Source: Bradyrhizobium sp. LTSP849
GTDB lineage: Bacteria > Pseudomonadota > Alphaproteobacteria > Rhizobiales > Xanthobacteraceae
Reading direction: 5' to 3'
Assembly (NCBI RefSeq): GCF_000938255.1
Contig: NZ_JYMR01000017.1
Location: forward strand, 1-64,000
DNA: 64,000 bases
This document shows, piece by piece, positions 1 to 8,217 of the stretch. The translations under genes were made by a program, and so were the position numbers. The notes under the pieces are model-generated. The model searched no databases. It saw only the letters and a program-made list of their open reading frames with translations, and was not told the origin of the DNA. The first letter of the stretch is position 1. Every line of letters begins with the position of its first letter.

Positions 1-35
1 TGTTGGATTAGTCCAATTGGTGCGTAACAGTCCTT

Positions 36-431
36 ATGGACAGCCATAAGCGCAGTACTCAGCTTGAACGGCTTGAGGTGGTCGAGACTGGTCGCCGGCG
101 ACGCTGGTCGGATGACGAAAAGCTGCGGATCGTGACCGAAAGCTTTCAAGCGCCGCGCGCGATATCGTCGACAGCAAGACGCCATGGCATATCACGTTCG
201 TTGCTGATGACATGGCGGCGCTCGTTCGGTCCCGAGCCGATCAGCCCTCAAAGCGAGCAATCCGGCTTTGCGCGGGTCGTCCTTGCCGCTGAGGTCGAGC
301 CGGCGGTTGCTGCCACAGCGACGAGCGGGCAGATGGTGATCGTCGTTGGCCGGGATCGTCGGGTGATTGTCGATGCGGGCGTCGATGCGGCCGCCCTGGC
401 GCGGGTGCTGCAGGTTCTGGAGCGTCGATGA
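36..431 (+). CDS. tnpA: IS66 accessory protein TnpA
   Basis: Encodes 131 aa. The N-terminal half (about residues 20-65) is a basic helix-turn-helix of the IS66 Orf1/TnpA type, with WSDDEKLRIV followed by ARRHGISRSLLMTWRR. The C-terminal half has a VIVDAGVDAAALARVL segment typical of these proteins. TnpA is required for IS66 transposition and is thought to bind DNA. Its stop overlaps the tnpB start by 4 nt (ATGA), indicating coupled translation. Length is normal for the family. Confidence 0.9.
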   Translation: MDSHKRSTQLERLEVVETGRRRRWSDDEKLRIVTESFQAPRAISSTARRHGISRSLLMTWRRSFGPEPISPQSEQSGFARVVLAAEVEPAVAATATSGQMVIVVGRDRRVIVDAGVDAAALARVLQVLERR

Positions 432-775
432 TCCCAGTCTCTTCGAGCGCACGCATCTGGATTGCGACCGGCTACACTGACATGCGCAAGGGCATGCAGG
501 GTTTGTCATTATTGGTGCAGGAAAGCCTTGGTCGCGATCCGTTCGCCGGAGATGTCTTCGTGTTCCGCGGACGCGGCGGTTCGCTGATCAAGGCCTTGTG
601 GCACGATGGAATTGGATTGTCGCTCTACGCGAAGCGGTTGGACCGTGGCCGTTTTGTCTGGCCGGCGACGGTGGGCGGTGTGGTGGGGCTGAGCGCGGCG
701 CAGATGAGTTATCTGCTGGAGGCGATCGACTGGCGCAATCCGCAGCACACGTGGCGGCCACAGAGCGCAGGATAG
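428..775 (+). CDS. tnpB: IS66 accessory protein TnpB (Orf2)
   Basis: Encodes 115 aa, the small TnpB that is nearly invariant across IS66 elements. Recognisable blocks are IWIATGYTDMRKGMQGLS near the N terminus, then DVFVFRGRGG and a KALWHDGIGLSLYAKRL stretch. It is needed for IS66 transposition but has no known catalytic role. It starts inside the tnpA stop codon and is followed 70 nt later by tnpC. The frame is intact. Confidence 0.93.
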   Translation: MIPVSSSARIWIATGYTDMRKGMQGLSLLVQESLGRDPFAGDVFVFRGRGGSLIKALWHDGIGLSLYAKRLDRGRFVWPATVGGVVGLSAAQMSYLLEAIDWRNPQHTWRPQSAG

Positions 776-845
776 GCTCAAAAAAGTTCTGAGGTGCGGA
801 AGAAAAGACGCCTCAAATCGCCTCTTTTGTGATTCCATCGGGGCC

Positions 846-2474
846 ATGGGTGACGGCCTTGAATCGCTGCCAGACGACATCGAAACGCTGCAAGCGGCAT
901 TGATCGTTGCTCGGGCGGAGGCTGCGGCCGCCCGTGCCCGGCAGTCCGACGACCAGGCGTTGATCGCCCATCTGAAGCTGCAGATCGAGAAACTCAACCG
1001 CGACCGCCATGGTCCGCGCTCGGAGCGTACCGCGCGGCTATTGGATCAGCTTGAACTGACGCTGGAGGAGCTGGAGAGTTCGGCGACGGAGGACGAACTC
1101 GCCGCCGAAATGGCCGCGGCCAAAACCACGAAGGTGGCGTCGTTCACGCGCAAGCGGCCGTCACGCCAGCCGTTCCCGGAGCATCTACCTCGCGAGCGGG
1201 TGATCGTGCCGGGACCTGTGGCGTGCGCCTGCTGTGGCGGCGCGCGGCTGTCCAAGCTCGGCGAGGACATCACCGAGACGCTGGAGGTGATCCCGAAATC
1301 CTGGAAAGTGATCCAGCACGTCCGCGAGAAGTTTACTTGCCGTGATTGCGAGAAGATCAGCCAGGCTCCGGCGCCGTTCCATGTGCTTGCCCGCGGCTGG
1401 GCGGGGCCAAGCCTGCTGGCGATGGTGCTGTTCGAGAAGTTTGGTCAACATCAGCCGCTGAACCGGCAAGCGGAGCGCTATGCCAAGGAGGGCGTGCCGA
1501 TCAGTCTGTCGACCCTGGCCGACCAGGTCGGCGGCTGCACCGCGGCGCTGGCACCTTTGTTCAAGCGCCTCGAGGCCTACGTACTGAGCGCCGAGCGATT
1601 GCACGGGGACGACACCACGGTTCCGGTCCTGGCCAAAGGCAAGACCGACACCGGCCGGATCTGGGTCTATGTGCGCGACGACAAGCCTTTTGGAGGGCAG
1701 GCCCCGCCGGGCGCGGTGTTCTATTACTCGCGCGATCGGGCCGGCGAGCATCCCCAGGCTCACTTGGCCAACTACAGCGGAATCTTCCAGGCCGATGCCT
1801 ATGGCGGCTATGGCAGGCTTTACGAACCGGGCCGCAACGCAGGTCCGATCCTGGAAGCCGCGTGCTGGGTCCATGCCCGGCGGCCGTTCTTCGTGATGGC
1901 TGATCTGGCCGAGAATGCGCGTCGCAAGGCTCAGGGCAAGAGGCCGGCAGTGATCTCGCCGCTGGCGCTGGAAACAGTCCGCCGGATCGACGCCCTGTTC
2001 GAGATCGAGCGGACCATCAACGGTCAGAGCGCCGAAAGGCGCCAGGCAGTTCGCCGGGAACTCAGCGCGCCGCTCGTGGCCGATCTGGAAGCCTGGATGC
2101 GCACACAACGCGCCAAGCTCTCGCGCAGCAACGATGTCGCCAAGGCCATGGACTACATGCTCAAGCGCTGGAGCGCATTTACCCGCTTCCTCGATGACGG
2201 CCGCATCTGCCTGTCCAACAATGCGGCGGAGCGTGGCGTGCGCGGCATCGCTTTAGGTCGGAAGTCGTGGTTGTTCTGCGGCTCGGATCGCGGCGGCGAG
2301 CGGGCGGCGGTGATGTACAGCCTGATCGTCACCGCCAAGATGAACGACGTCGATCCGCAAGCCTGGCTCGCCGACGTTCTGGCGCGCATCGCCGAGCATC
2401 CCGTCCAAAGGCTCGACGAACTGCTGCCATGGAATTGGCGCTCTGCCATCCGGAACGTTGATCAAGCCGCCTGA
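846..2474 (+). CDS. tnpC: IS66 transposase TnpC
   Basis: Encodes 542 aa, full length for an IS66 DDE transposase. In order: an N-terminal coiled-coil segment (about 15-80, leucine-zipper-like), a Cys-rich zinc-binding motif (CACCGG and CRDCEK, about 120-165), then the catalytic core with LHGDDTTVPVL, FQADAYGGY and, towards the end, NAAERGVRGIALGRKSWLF, which supply the acidic residues. The C-terminal tail (AWLADVLARIAEHP) is the usual IS66 TnpC domain. No frameshift or internal stop is visible. Confidence 0.93.
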   Translation: MGDGLESLPDDIETLQAALIVARAEAAAARARQSDDQALIAHLKLQIEKLNRDRHGPRSERTARLLDQLELTLEELESSATEDELAAEMAAAKTTKVASFTRKRPSRQPFPEHLPRERVIVPGPVACACCGGARLSKLGEDITETLEVIPKSWKVIQHVREKFTCRDCEKISQAPAPFHVLARGWAGPSLLAMVLFEKFGQHQPLNRQAERYAKEGVPISLSTLADQVGGCTAALAPLFKRLEAYVLSAERLHGDDTTVPVLAKGKTDTGRIWVYVRDDKPFGGQAPPGAVFYYSRDRAGEHPQAHLANYSGIFQADAYGGYGRLYEPGRNAGPILEAACWVHARRPFFVMADLAENARRKAQGKRPAVISPLALETVRRIDALFEIERTINGQSAERRQAVRRELSAPLVADLEAWMRTQRAKLSRSNDVAKAMDYMLKRWSAFTRFLDDGRICLSNNAAERGVRGIALGRKSWLFCGSDRGGERAAVMYSLIVTAKMNDVDPQAWLADVLARIAEHPVQRLDELLPWNWRSAIRNVDQAA

Positions 2475-2489
2475 GCCGAAAATGACCCG

Positions 2490-2514
2490 CGCGCGGTCTT
2501 CGCCGGATGCTTAC
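2490..2514 (+). repeat. IS66 right terminal inverted repeat
   Basis: Read on the minus strand this segment begins GTAAGCATCCGGCG, matching the conserved GTAAGC tip of IS66 ends, and sits 16 nt after the tnpC stop. Its partner is outside the window. The 152 bases from here to the next gene show no gene or clear signal. Confidence 0.75.
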
Positions 2515-2666
2515 AGTTCACCGCAATTCCCGTGTCTCCCTTAAGGGGTGCAGTCCAGCACTGTCAGCGTAATGACCAGCCTATTGCGGCACCAAATCCT
2601 CTCGGCTCACACTGCCGCCATTCAGATTGTTCCAGCCTGAGGCCCATCTTCTTCACCGACGACTGG

Positions 2667-3176
2667 TTACGGTATCAACCTGGACACAATCCGGTCCAAT
2701 CCAATGCGTGCACAGCCTTCGCCGCCCGCTCCGCCCACCGGAACGCCGGCAACACCGATGCCGCCGACGACATCATCTCCGATGCGGATCGGCAAGCCAC
2801 CACCGAGCGCAGTCATGTGCTCAAACACCATCAAACCGTTGGCACCCGGGCTGCGTTCAACGATCGTCCCTATCTGCACGGTGCTGATCCGCAGCATTGA
2901 TGCCGTATAGGCCTTGCGCAAAGCGCCTTCGAGCAGATGCGGATTCGCCCCGTCGGCACGCAGCGTGGCGCGTACCTGCCCCGAGCGATCCACCACGGTC
3001 ACTGCGATTCTGTAATTTTGGGACAGGCAGCCATCGAGCGCGGCACGAGCGCCGTCGAGCGCCAATGAAAACGGAAGCTGATGCTCAGTCAGCAACTCCT
3101 CGGCAGGCGCGCCGTTGGCGAGGAGCAAACACGCAGTCAGCGCCGCGGAAAGACGAACACATGCCATTCGTAACAT
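2667..3176 (-). CDS. GlcG/HbpS-family heme-binding-like protein, exported
   Basis: Encodes 169 aa. Residues 1-25 form a Sec signal peptide ending near APAEE. The rest is the GlcG/HbpS (DUF336) fold, with the usual VVDRSGQ near the start of the fold, a K-A-Y-T-A segment, GGLPIRIGDDVVGGIGVAG and a C-terminal GGEGCARIGLDRI. Relatives are periplasmic proteins implicated in heme or small-molecule binding; the role here is not established. It is a lone gene between the IS66 right end and the KAP NTPase. The start places the signal peptide correctly. Confidence 0.8.
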   Translation of the reverse strand: MLRMACVRLSAALTACLLLANGAPAEELLTEHQLPFSLALDGARAALDGCLSQNYRIAVTVVDRSGQVRATLRADGANPHLLEGALRKAYTASMLRISTVQIGTIVERSPGANGLMVFEHMTALGGGLPIRIGDDVVGGIGVAGVPVGGAGGEGCARIGLDRIVSRLIP

Positions 3177-3239
3177 GCTTGTTATTTTAGTCCAAAGAAC
3201 CGCGCGAAGGGAAGGCCTTATGGTGACAGTGGCCTAACA

Positions 3240-3282
3240 GTGCATTCAACTCACTTTTGCTGCCCTTGGGGGTTGAGTGCAC
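3240..3282. repeat. Inverted repeat downstream of the KAP NTPase gene
   Basis: Arms 3240-3250 (GTGCATTCAAC) and 3272-3282 (GTTGAGTGCAC) pair over 11 bp with one G-U, separated by 21 nt. It lies 20 nt beyond the stop of the KAP NTPase gene. No T-run follows, so it is a possible 3' stabilising hairpin rather than a clear intrinsic terminator. Confidence 0.45.
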
Positions 3283-3302
3283 CGTAATTCTAGCGAAGCA
3301 GG

Positions 3303-5420
3303 CTACCAACCACCACGCTTTGCCTTCTCCATCGCAACGCGAACGGTTTCGTGAAGGTCGCTGGATGCGAGCCGAGCCTCGACGCGCGTAATATACGGAT
3401 CATAAGAACACATTTTCTCGACGGTTTCGCGCCCGTTCGTGTAGGAACCGCCGAACAGCATCAGTGTGAAAGCATCAACCGCACGATCGTCCGCCAACTC
3501 TCGATCCAAAGCCTCCCGGCAAGGGTCGTCCCAGATCCCGATATCAAGCATCGTATAGAGGGGTGAGACGTCCCATCGGCACGGGATAAGCCGACCGGAC
3601 AGGTGCAATGTACGCCAATTGTGAGACATCTCTTCGGCGACGGCTTTAGCTTGGTCGTGCGTCAATATCAGCGCATTGTCGGGATGGCGATCCCTGCCAA
3701 ATAGGCCATGCAAGAATATCTGACGCCTGAGCCAGAGCGGTGTCAGTGCTTCTTCGTCCTGATTGCGCAGGTTGGTGAAGATGGTGATGGCCGTGGTCTG
3801 GAACGACGGATTGCGCAGAACGCAACGTTCGAGGACTTCCGCGAGATTTTGCACGACTTCATGCATTGGGCTGTACGATCTGATCCACTCGCAATCCGGC
3901 TTTATGGCGAAAGCTGCAATACCTTGCCAGAGATTGACGTGATCGATGCTCGGCAATTCCGAGTAGATGTCGTCGAACCGATCGATCAACGTCGCAATCG
4001 TGTCGTTGTCATAGGCCTGACGAAGAGCGGTAGCGATCGCGTCCGGCCTCTTTGTGAACAACGCATGAATTTCATCGCGAGAATATTCACCTGGCACCAG
4101 TCCCAAGCGTAGCGTTGTCAGCAGAGGCCTACGGCGAAACAGCGCGTCGAAGCGCGTATTGTCGCGACTCCGCGAAGTATCCGAAAGAATCGGAAATAGA
4201 AACGCGAGCAACTTTTTGACGCTCTCGCGGTTCTCCGTGAGCGGAACAAGATTGTTGAGTCGTTCGTCAACCGACTGTTTCTCACCAGCCATGGCGCGGA
4301 TCACGCCCGCTTCCGAGAAAATCTCGTCAGTAAACTCGTCCGGTCGCGCCCGAATGACCTCTACCGTTTGGGGCGCTTTCGTCAGTAGCGCGCAATATCC
4401 CAGCAAGTCGATCCAATCGACCTCATCGCGCAGCATGCCTGCGACAGCATGGAACGTGCCGGTCAGCCGGGAGATATCGCGGATCGTGTCGATGACATCT
4501 TCGGTAAGTAACTTTTCCAATTTTTGGTAGCGCTCGATGCTCCGGAAATTTTCTGGTAGGCGGAGCTGGGCCTGGAGAGCGAACAACTCGCCCGCTAGTA
4601 GGCGTGCGAGTTCATTGCTGAAGATGACCGGAAGCGGAATCTGAAGCTGGACAATTTTTTCGAGATAGGCCCGACCGCGATCCTCTGCCTCTGCGCCATT
4701 AGCTCCGCGACCCAGCGCTTGTATGACACGCTTAGAATCGTAAGCAAGCACGTAAGAGATGCCGGGAAAATCGGCGATGGATCGGACAAGTTGAGCGACC
4801 GTCCGGATTTCCTCATCTTCAACGCGGTCAAGCTCATCGATCAGCACGACAATTGGAACATCAATCGCCGCCAGCTCTTTCATAAGCCGGGATTTGAGTC
4901 CGGTGAGACTTTCGTTGCTCTTTACGGCCTCCTTGATAATGCCACTTCCGCCTCTGATGATGATGGGGCCAAGTAAAGGAATCCATGTAGCAGCGGCGGG
5001 CGCGATAAGCTCTCCGTACTTTGCGATCGTCGCGCCAACCTTCTTAAGGTGCTCACTGGCTTTCGGATCGGCATTTATTGTGCGGATCAGTTCGCTGATG
5101 AATTCGGATATCAGATCATTGCGTCCTGACACGAGCCAAGGATCGAAACTCACCACCAGCGCCCGCGAATAAGTCTCCTTTATACGCTGGCGCAGCAGGT
5201 TCAGAACCGATGATTTTCCGCTACCCCACGCGCCGGTGATACCGATCGCAATGCCGCGGGATTTCGCGGTATTCTTGTCGATTAGCGCGTCGGCAAGGCG
5301 GCGAACAAAATCTATCCTTCCGAGGGCATCCTCACTAGCCCGTTCGATCGGACGCTCGGGCTGCCCAGGCGAGCTCGATACAGCTTGGGATGCGGAAGGA
5401 GGGAAATCTTTGGCAGTCAT
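3303..5420 (-). CDS. KAP-family P-loop NTPase
   Basis: Encodes about 705 aa from the ATG at 5420; an upstream in-frame ATG at 5507 would add 29 residues, and neither start has a well-spaced ribosome binding site. Walker A is GAWGSGKSS (about residues 63-71) and Walker B is VVLIDELDRVED (about 190-201). FDPWLVSGRNDLISEF just after Walker A is characteristic of KAP NTPases. One hydrophobic stretch (WIPLLGPIII, about 146-155) lies between the Walker motifs, where KAP proteins often carry membrane inserts. The C-terminal 350 residues are not recognised. KAP proteins include plasmid PifA, involved in phage exclusion, so an anti-phage or membrane-scaffold role is possible. The gene is visibly lower in GC than its surroundings and lies near IS66, suggesting transfer. 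Confidence 0.85.
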   Translation of the reverse strand: MTAKDFPPSASQAVSSSPGQPERPIERASEDALGRIDFVRRLADALIDKNTAKSRGIAIGITGAWGSGKSSVLNLLRQRIKETYSRALVVSFDPWLVSGRNDLISEFISELIRTINADPKASEHLKKVGATIAKYGELIAPAAATWIPLLGPIIIRGGSGIIKEAVKSNESLTGLKSRLMKELAAIDVPIVVLIDELDRVEDEEIRTVAQLVRSIADFPGISYVLAYDSKRVIQALGRGANGAEAEDRGRAYLEKIVQLQIPLPVIFSNELARLLAGELFALQAQLRLPENFRSIERYQKLEKLLTEDVIDTIRDISRLTGTFHAVAGMLRDEVDWIDLLGYCALLTKAPQTVEVIRARPDEFTDEIFSEAGVIRAMAGEKQSVDERLNNLVPLTENRESVKKLLAFLFPILSDTSRSRDNTRFDALFRRRPLLTTLRLGLVPGEYSRDEIHALFTKRPDAIATALRQAYDNDTIATLIDRFDDIYSELPSIDHVNLWQGIAAFAIKPDCEWIRSYSPMHEVVQNLAEVLERCVLRNPSFQTTAITIFTNLRNQDEEALTPLWLRRQIFLHGLFGRDRHPDNALILTHDQAKAVAEEMSHNWRTLHLSGRLIPCRWDVSPLYTMLDIGIWDDPCREALDRELADDRAVDAFTLMLFGGSYTNGRETVEKMCSYDPYITRVEARLASSDLHETVRVAMEKAKRGGW

Positions 5421-5670
5421 TGTGCAATGCGTCCAATTGAAAAATGTTCTACGTAAACCTGTAGAATAAGCCGCGAACAGCCGCAAGGCGAGAGCGACGA
5501 CGTCCATTCCTCCACAGGCTACTCGCTACGCGTCTTCAGCTGGTTTGCTTCACTGCCCATTTCGTCCTCACGCGCATGCGCGCGCCCCCTGCCCCTTGTC
5601 GCATTTTGCTGCTATTCATCGCCCCCGCCCGAAACCAAAAACCCTCCGACCATTCAAGGGAGCAACAACC

Positions 5671-6123
5671 ATGCGATACCTCCACACCATGCTGCGCGTG
5701 CGCAATCTCGATGCTGCGCTGAAGTTTTACCAGGATGCGCTGGGACTGAAGGAGGTGCGGCGGATCGAGAACGACAAGGGGCGCTTCACGCTCGTCTTCC
5801 TGTGCTCGGCCGACGATCTCGACGCGCTGAAGAAGCAGCCGCAGACGCGCGGCGCGCCGCTGGTCGAGCTCACCTACAATTGGGACGAGGAGAAGTATGG
5901 CGAGGACCGCTTCTTCGGCCATCTCGCCTATGAGGTCGACGACATCTACGCCACCTGCGCGCAGCTGATGAAGGCGGGCGTCACCATCAACCGGCCGCCG
6001 CGCGACGGCAGCATGGCCTTCGTCCGCTCGCCCGATCTGCACTCGATCGAGCTGCTCCAGAAGGGCGAGCCGAAGGCGCCGGCCGAGCCGTGGTCGTCGA
6101 TGCCGAATACCGGCCATTGGTAA
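5671..6123 (+). CDS. gloA: Glyoxalase I (lactoylglutathione lyase)
   Basis: Encodes 150 aa of the VOC superfamily, converting the methylglyoxal-glutathione hemithioacetal to S-lactoylglutathione. The four metal ligands are in place: His5, Glu66 (LVELTYNW), His84 (FGHLAYEV) and Glu127 (HSIELLQ). The ATG at 5671 is preceded by AAGGGAG at good spacing and puts MRYLHTMLRV at the N terminus, as in known GloA; the open frame upstream is non-coding. Length is normal. It is followed by a separately translated 26-aa membrane peptide. Confidence 0.93.
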   Translation: MRYLHTMLRVRNLDAALKFYQDALGLKEVRRIENDKGRFTLVFLCSADDLDALKKQPQTRGAPLVELTYNWDEEKYGEDRFFGHLAYEVDDIYATCAQLMKAGVTINRPPRDGSMAFVRSPDLHSIELLQKGEPKAPAEPWSSMPNTGHW

Positions 6124-6196
6124 GGGCTTTTCCGTAGGAACAAAGCCCTCGCCGCGCGCGTTCACTCCTCGACAATGCGACTAGAGGAGGACGCAA

Positions 6197-6277
6197 ATGG
6201 GACGAGGTCTTTTGTTGTGGATGGTCGGCGTGCCGATCCCGGTGATCATTCTGCTGTGGCTGTTCTTCGGCCACTGA
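6197..6277 (+). CDS. 26-aa single-pass membrane miniprotein
   Basis: A 27-codon ORF with a near-perfect Shine-Dalgarno (GAGGAGG at 6184-6190, 6 nt before the ATG). The product starts MGRGLLLWMVGVPIPVII and ends LLWLFFGH: one hydrophobic helix with a positively charged N terminus and a Pro-Ile-Pro kink. I recall similar short peptides in rhizobial genomes but know no function. It follows gloA by 73 nt and is closed by the intrinsic terminator at 6302-6327. Such a strong ribosome site and terminator argue for a real gene despite the length. Confidence 0.7.
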   Translation: MGRGLLLWMVGVPIPVIILLWLFFGH

Positions 6278-6301
6278 TCGCCTGACCTGCGCTTGCAATG
6301 A

Positions 6302-6327
6302 AAGCTCCGCCTCAGGCGGAGCTTTTT
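6302..6327 (+). terminator. Intrinsic terminator after gloA and the miniprotein
   Basis: A 10-bp stem, AAGCTCCGCC (6302-6311) with GGCGGAGCTT (6315-6324), has a 3-nt loop and runs into TTTTT. This is a textbook rho-independent terminator. Confidence 0.9.
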
Positions 6328-6352
6328 GCATGCAGGCGGAGCTTTTTGCATG
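6313..6352. repeat. Exact 20-bp tandem duplication of the terminator 3' half
   Basis: 6313-6332 and 6333-6352 are identical and adjacent; each reads CAGGCGGAGCTTTTTGCATG. The second copy supplies another 3' arm and T-run but no second 5' arm, so it looks like a recent slippage or duplication rather than a second terminator. Confidence 0.9.
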
Positions 6353-6419
6353 AGAGGCTGGCGGCAATCGCGGTCGCCGCTCTCGCAAAATTCCGCTATC
6401 ACCCGCGCACGGTGGCCTT

Positions 6420-6507
6420 GTCGCCCGGATGGAGCGAAGCGTAATCCGGGACCGGCCGCCGCAGCCGAAGCACCCCGGATTGCGCTTCGCTCCATCCGGG
6501 CTACGAC
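6420..6507. repeat. REP-like palindromic intergenic element, copy 1
   Basis: Outer arms GCCCGGATGGAGCGAAGC and GCTTCGCTCCATCCGGGC, each followed inward by a CGxAATCCGGG-type block, form a long imperfect palindrome. The same element recurs at 22505-22590. It lies in the GST 5' region, 26 bp before the start codon. Such short palindromes are common between genes in Bradyrhizobium-like genomes. Confidence 0.85.
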
Positions 6508-6532
6508 ACCGAAAAACGCGCGGGAGGATTTT

Positions 6533-7171
6533 ATGCCGGACACACAGCTGACGATCTGGGGCCGCGCCAACTCGGTCAACGTGCAGAAGGTGCTGTGGTG
6601 CCTCACCGAGCTTGGCCTGCCCTATGAGCGCATCGACGCCGGCATGAGTTACGGCAAGACCCGCGAGGCCGACTATCTCGCGATGAACCCCAATGCGCGG
6701 ATCCCCACCCTGGTCGAGGGCGACTTCGTGCTGTGGGAGTCCAACTCCATCATGCGCTATCTCTGCCTCGCGCATGGGCGCGGCACGCCGATCTATCCGG
6801 AGGCAGTGAGGCTGCGCGCCGGCGTCGACCGCTGGCTCGACTGGACGCTATCGATGGTGCAGCCGGTCGACCGCCCGGTGTTTTGGGGCATCGTGCGCAC
6901 GGCACCCGCCGAGCGCGATATGATCCAGGTGCAGAAGGATGCCGATGCGGCCGCCGAGGTCTGGGCGATCGCCGATCGGCTGCTGAGCTCGCGCCGCTAC
7001 ATGGAGGGCGACCAGTTCACCCTCGCCGATATCGCGATCGGCGCCTATGCGCGGCGCTGGCTCGGCGTCGAGGGCATCACCCGGCCGGCGCAGCCGCACC
7101 TGACGCGCTGGCTCGCCGAACTCGGCAAGCGGCCCGGATTTGCACAGTTTGTCGCACCGCCGATGTCGTGA
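6533..7171 (+). CDS. Glutathione S-transferase family protein
   Basis: Encodes 212 aa from the ATG at 6533, preceded by GGGAGGA. The N-terminal thioredoxin-fold domain (1-80) begins LTIWGRANSVNVQKVLWCL, with the S-x-N-V-x-K pattern of theta/beta-type GSTs and the glutathione-binding NARIPTLVEGDFVLWESNSIMRYL. The C-terminal helical domain (about 90-205) includes YMEGDQFTLADIAIGAYARRW. It is a cytosolic enzyme with unknown substrate. A REP-like palindrome occupies its immediate upstream region. The 207 bases to the next gene contain the 23-bp repeat at 7257. Confidence 0.9.
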   Translation: MPDTQLTIWGRANSVNVQKVLWCLTELGLPYERIDAGMSYGKTREADYLAMNPNARIPTLVEGDFVLWESNSIMRYLCLAHGRGTPIYPEAVRLRAGVDRWLDWTLSMVQPVDRPVFWGIVRTAPAERDMIQVQKDADAAAEVWAIADRLLSSRRYMEGDQFTLADIAIGAYARRWLGVEGITRPAQPHLTRWLAELGKRPGFAQFVAPPMS

Positions 7172-7256
7172 GCGGTGGCGCGGCTTAAGCTGCGCTGGGA
7201 TCGGGATGATTAGCTTCAACCGCGCAAGCATCACGGGTCGCGCCCGCACTTGACGG

Positions 7257-7279
7257 CTACTGTGCATGGGGTTGTTTTC
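7257..7279 (+). repeat. 23-bp dispersed intergenic sequence, copy 1
   Basis: This sequence begins CTACTGTGCATGGGG and ends GTTGTTTTC. Its exact reverse complement occurs at 32931-32953. The flanks differ (here a T-rich tract follows), so only the 23-bp core is shared. It lies about 100 bp upstream of the FkbM-SEC-C gene. Confidence 0.85.
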
Positions 7280-7378
7280 GACTTTTTTTATTGTCCTGAG
7301 GCCGGCACCACAACGTCGCGTTGATCGTCTCGCCGATCGCATGTTACTGATCAATTCCGCATTGTTCGGATTGATGTC

Positions 7379-8212
7379 ATGCAGGCAGGCGATTTCAGCG
7401 CGACGCTGCAGAATTTGTTCGAGAAGGGTGTGCGCTACGGGTCCGTCATCGACCTCGGCTGCGCCGATGGGCATTTCGTGCTCAACCATCTCGCCTGCCT
7501 CAGCGGTGCAGTGCCGCTGAACGTCGACGCCAACCGGATCTATGAGGACTCCCTCAAGGCGATCAAGGAAGCGCTTGGCGGCCACTATCGCATCTGCGCC
7601 GTCACCGACCATGAAGGCGAGATCGAGATCACCGAGTCGGTGCATCCCTACTGGTCATCGGTCCGACCTGCGGGCGACATCTACTGGTCGCGGGTCAACG
7701 ACCTGACCAAGAGCAAGGTCAAGGTGCCGGCGACGAAGCTTGATACGCTGGTCGAGGAATTGTCGCTCCAGCCGCCGTTCCTGCTCAAGCTCGACGTGCA
7801 GGGCGCGGAAAAGGCCGCGCTGACGGGCGCGCGCCACGTGCTCGACAATTGCAATGTGGTGGTGTGCGAGGCCGACATTGACGACTTCCAGGACATCAAC
7901 GCGACGTTGGTCGAGGCCGGTTTCTTTCTCTACGACCTGACGACGATCCAGCGCCTGCGCGACGGAACGCTCGGCTGGTTTTACCCGGTTTACGTCAGCG
8001 GGAAGCTCGCGCATCTGAAGCCGCAGGCGTTCTGGGATTCCGGCGACAACGCAGCCGTGATCGGCGTGCAGGAGACGAGCCGCAAGATGATCCTCGAGCA
8101 GAACAAGAAGATCCTCAACCGGCTGGCTTTCGGGCAGAGCAAGGTCGGCCGCAACGATCCCTGTCCCTGCGGGTCAGGGCAGAAATTCAAGCATTGTTGC
8201 GGCAGCTACTGA
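7379..8212 (+). CDS. FkbM-family methyltransferase with C-terminal SEC-C motif
   Basis: Encodes 277 aa. SAM-binding motif I is [12 protein letters not shown] (about 22-33); [24 protein letters not shown] (about 137-160) is the signature of FkbM methyltransferases. The last 22 residues form a SEC-C zinc motif, [18 protein letters not shown], as at the C terminus of SecA. FkbM enzymes methylate sugars or other small molecules, while SEC-C binds zinc and often tags partners of the translation or secretion machinery. The fusion is unusual and the substrate unknown. No strong ribosome site precedes the ATG at 7379. It ends 5 nt before the convergent tRNA-Glu. Confidence 0.85.
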   Translation: MQAGDFSATLQNLFEKGVRYGSVIDLGCADGHFVLNHLACLSGAVPLNVDANRIYEDSLKAIKEALGGHYRICAVTDHEGEIEITESVHPYWSSVRPAGDIYWSRVNDLTKSKVKVPATKLDTLVEELSLQPPFLLKLDVQGAEKAALTGARHVLDNCNVVVCEADIDDFQDINATLVEAGFFLYDLTTIQRLRDGTLGWFYPVYVSGKLAHLKPQAFWDSGDNAAVIGVQETSRKMILEQNKKILNRLAFGQSKVGRNDPCPCGSGQKFKHCCGSY

Positions 8213-8217
8213 TAACG

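Larger units (their letters stand above)
1..2514 (+). mobile_element. IS66-family insertion sequence, left end outside window
   Basis: The element carries the standard IS66 set tnpA-tnpB-tnpC in one direction. The right end is recognisable: 2490-2514 reads into GGATGCTTAC, so its reverse complement begins GTAAGC, the usual IS66 terminus. The left inverted repeat lies before position 1, so the element is incomplete here and the 8-bp target duplication (which would begin AGTTCACC at 2515) cannot be tested. All three frames are open, so the copy may be active. Confidence 0.9.

Noticed and set aside
2667..5507. Multi-gene defence island with the KAP NTPase
   Set aside because: The only neighbours are a GlcG/HbpS-like protein, IS66 and glyoxalase; no second defence gene is visible.
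7266..7520. Open frame beginning MGLFSTFF upstream of and overlapping the FkbM gene
   Set aside because: It overlaps the FkbM SAM-binding motif in another frame and its start is created by the 23-bp repeat.
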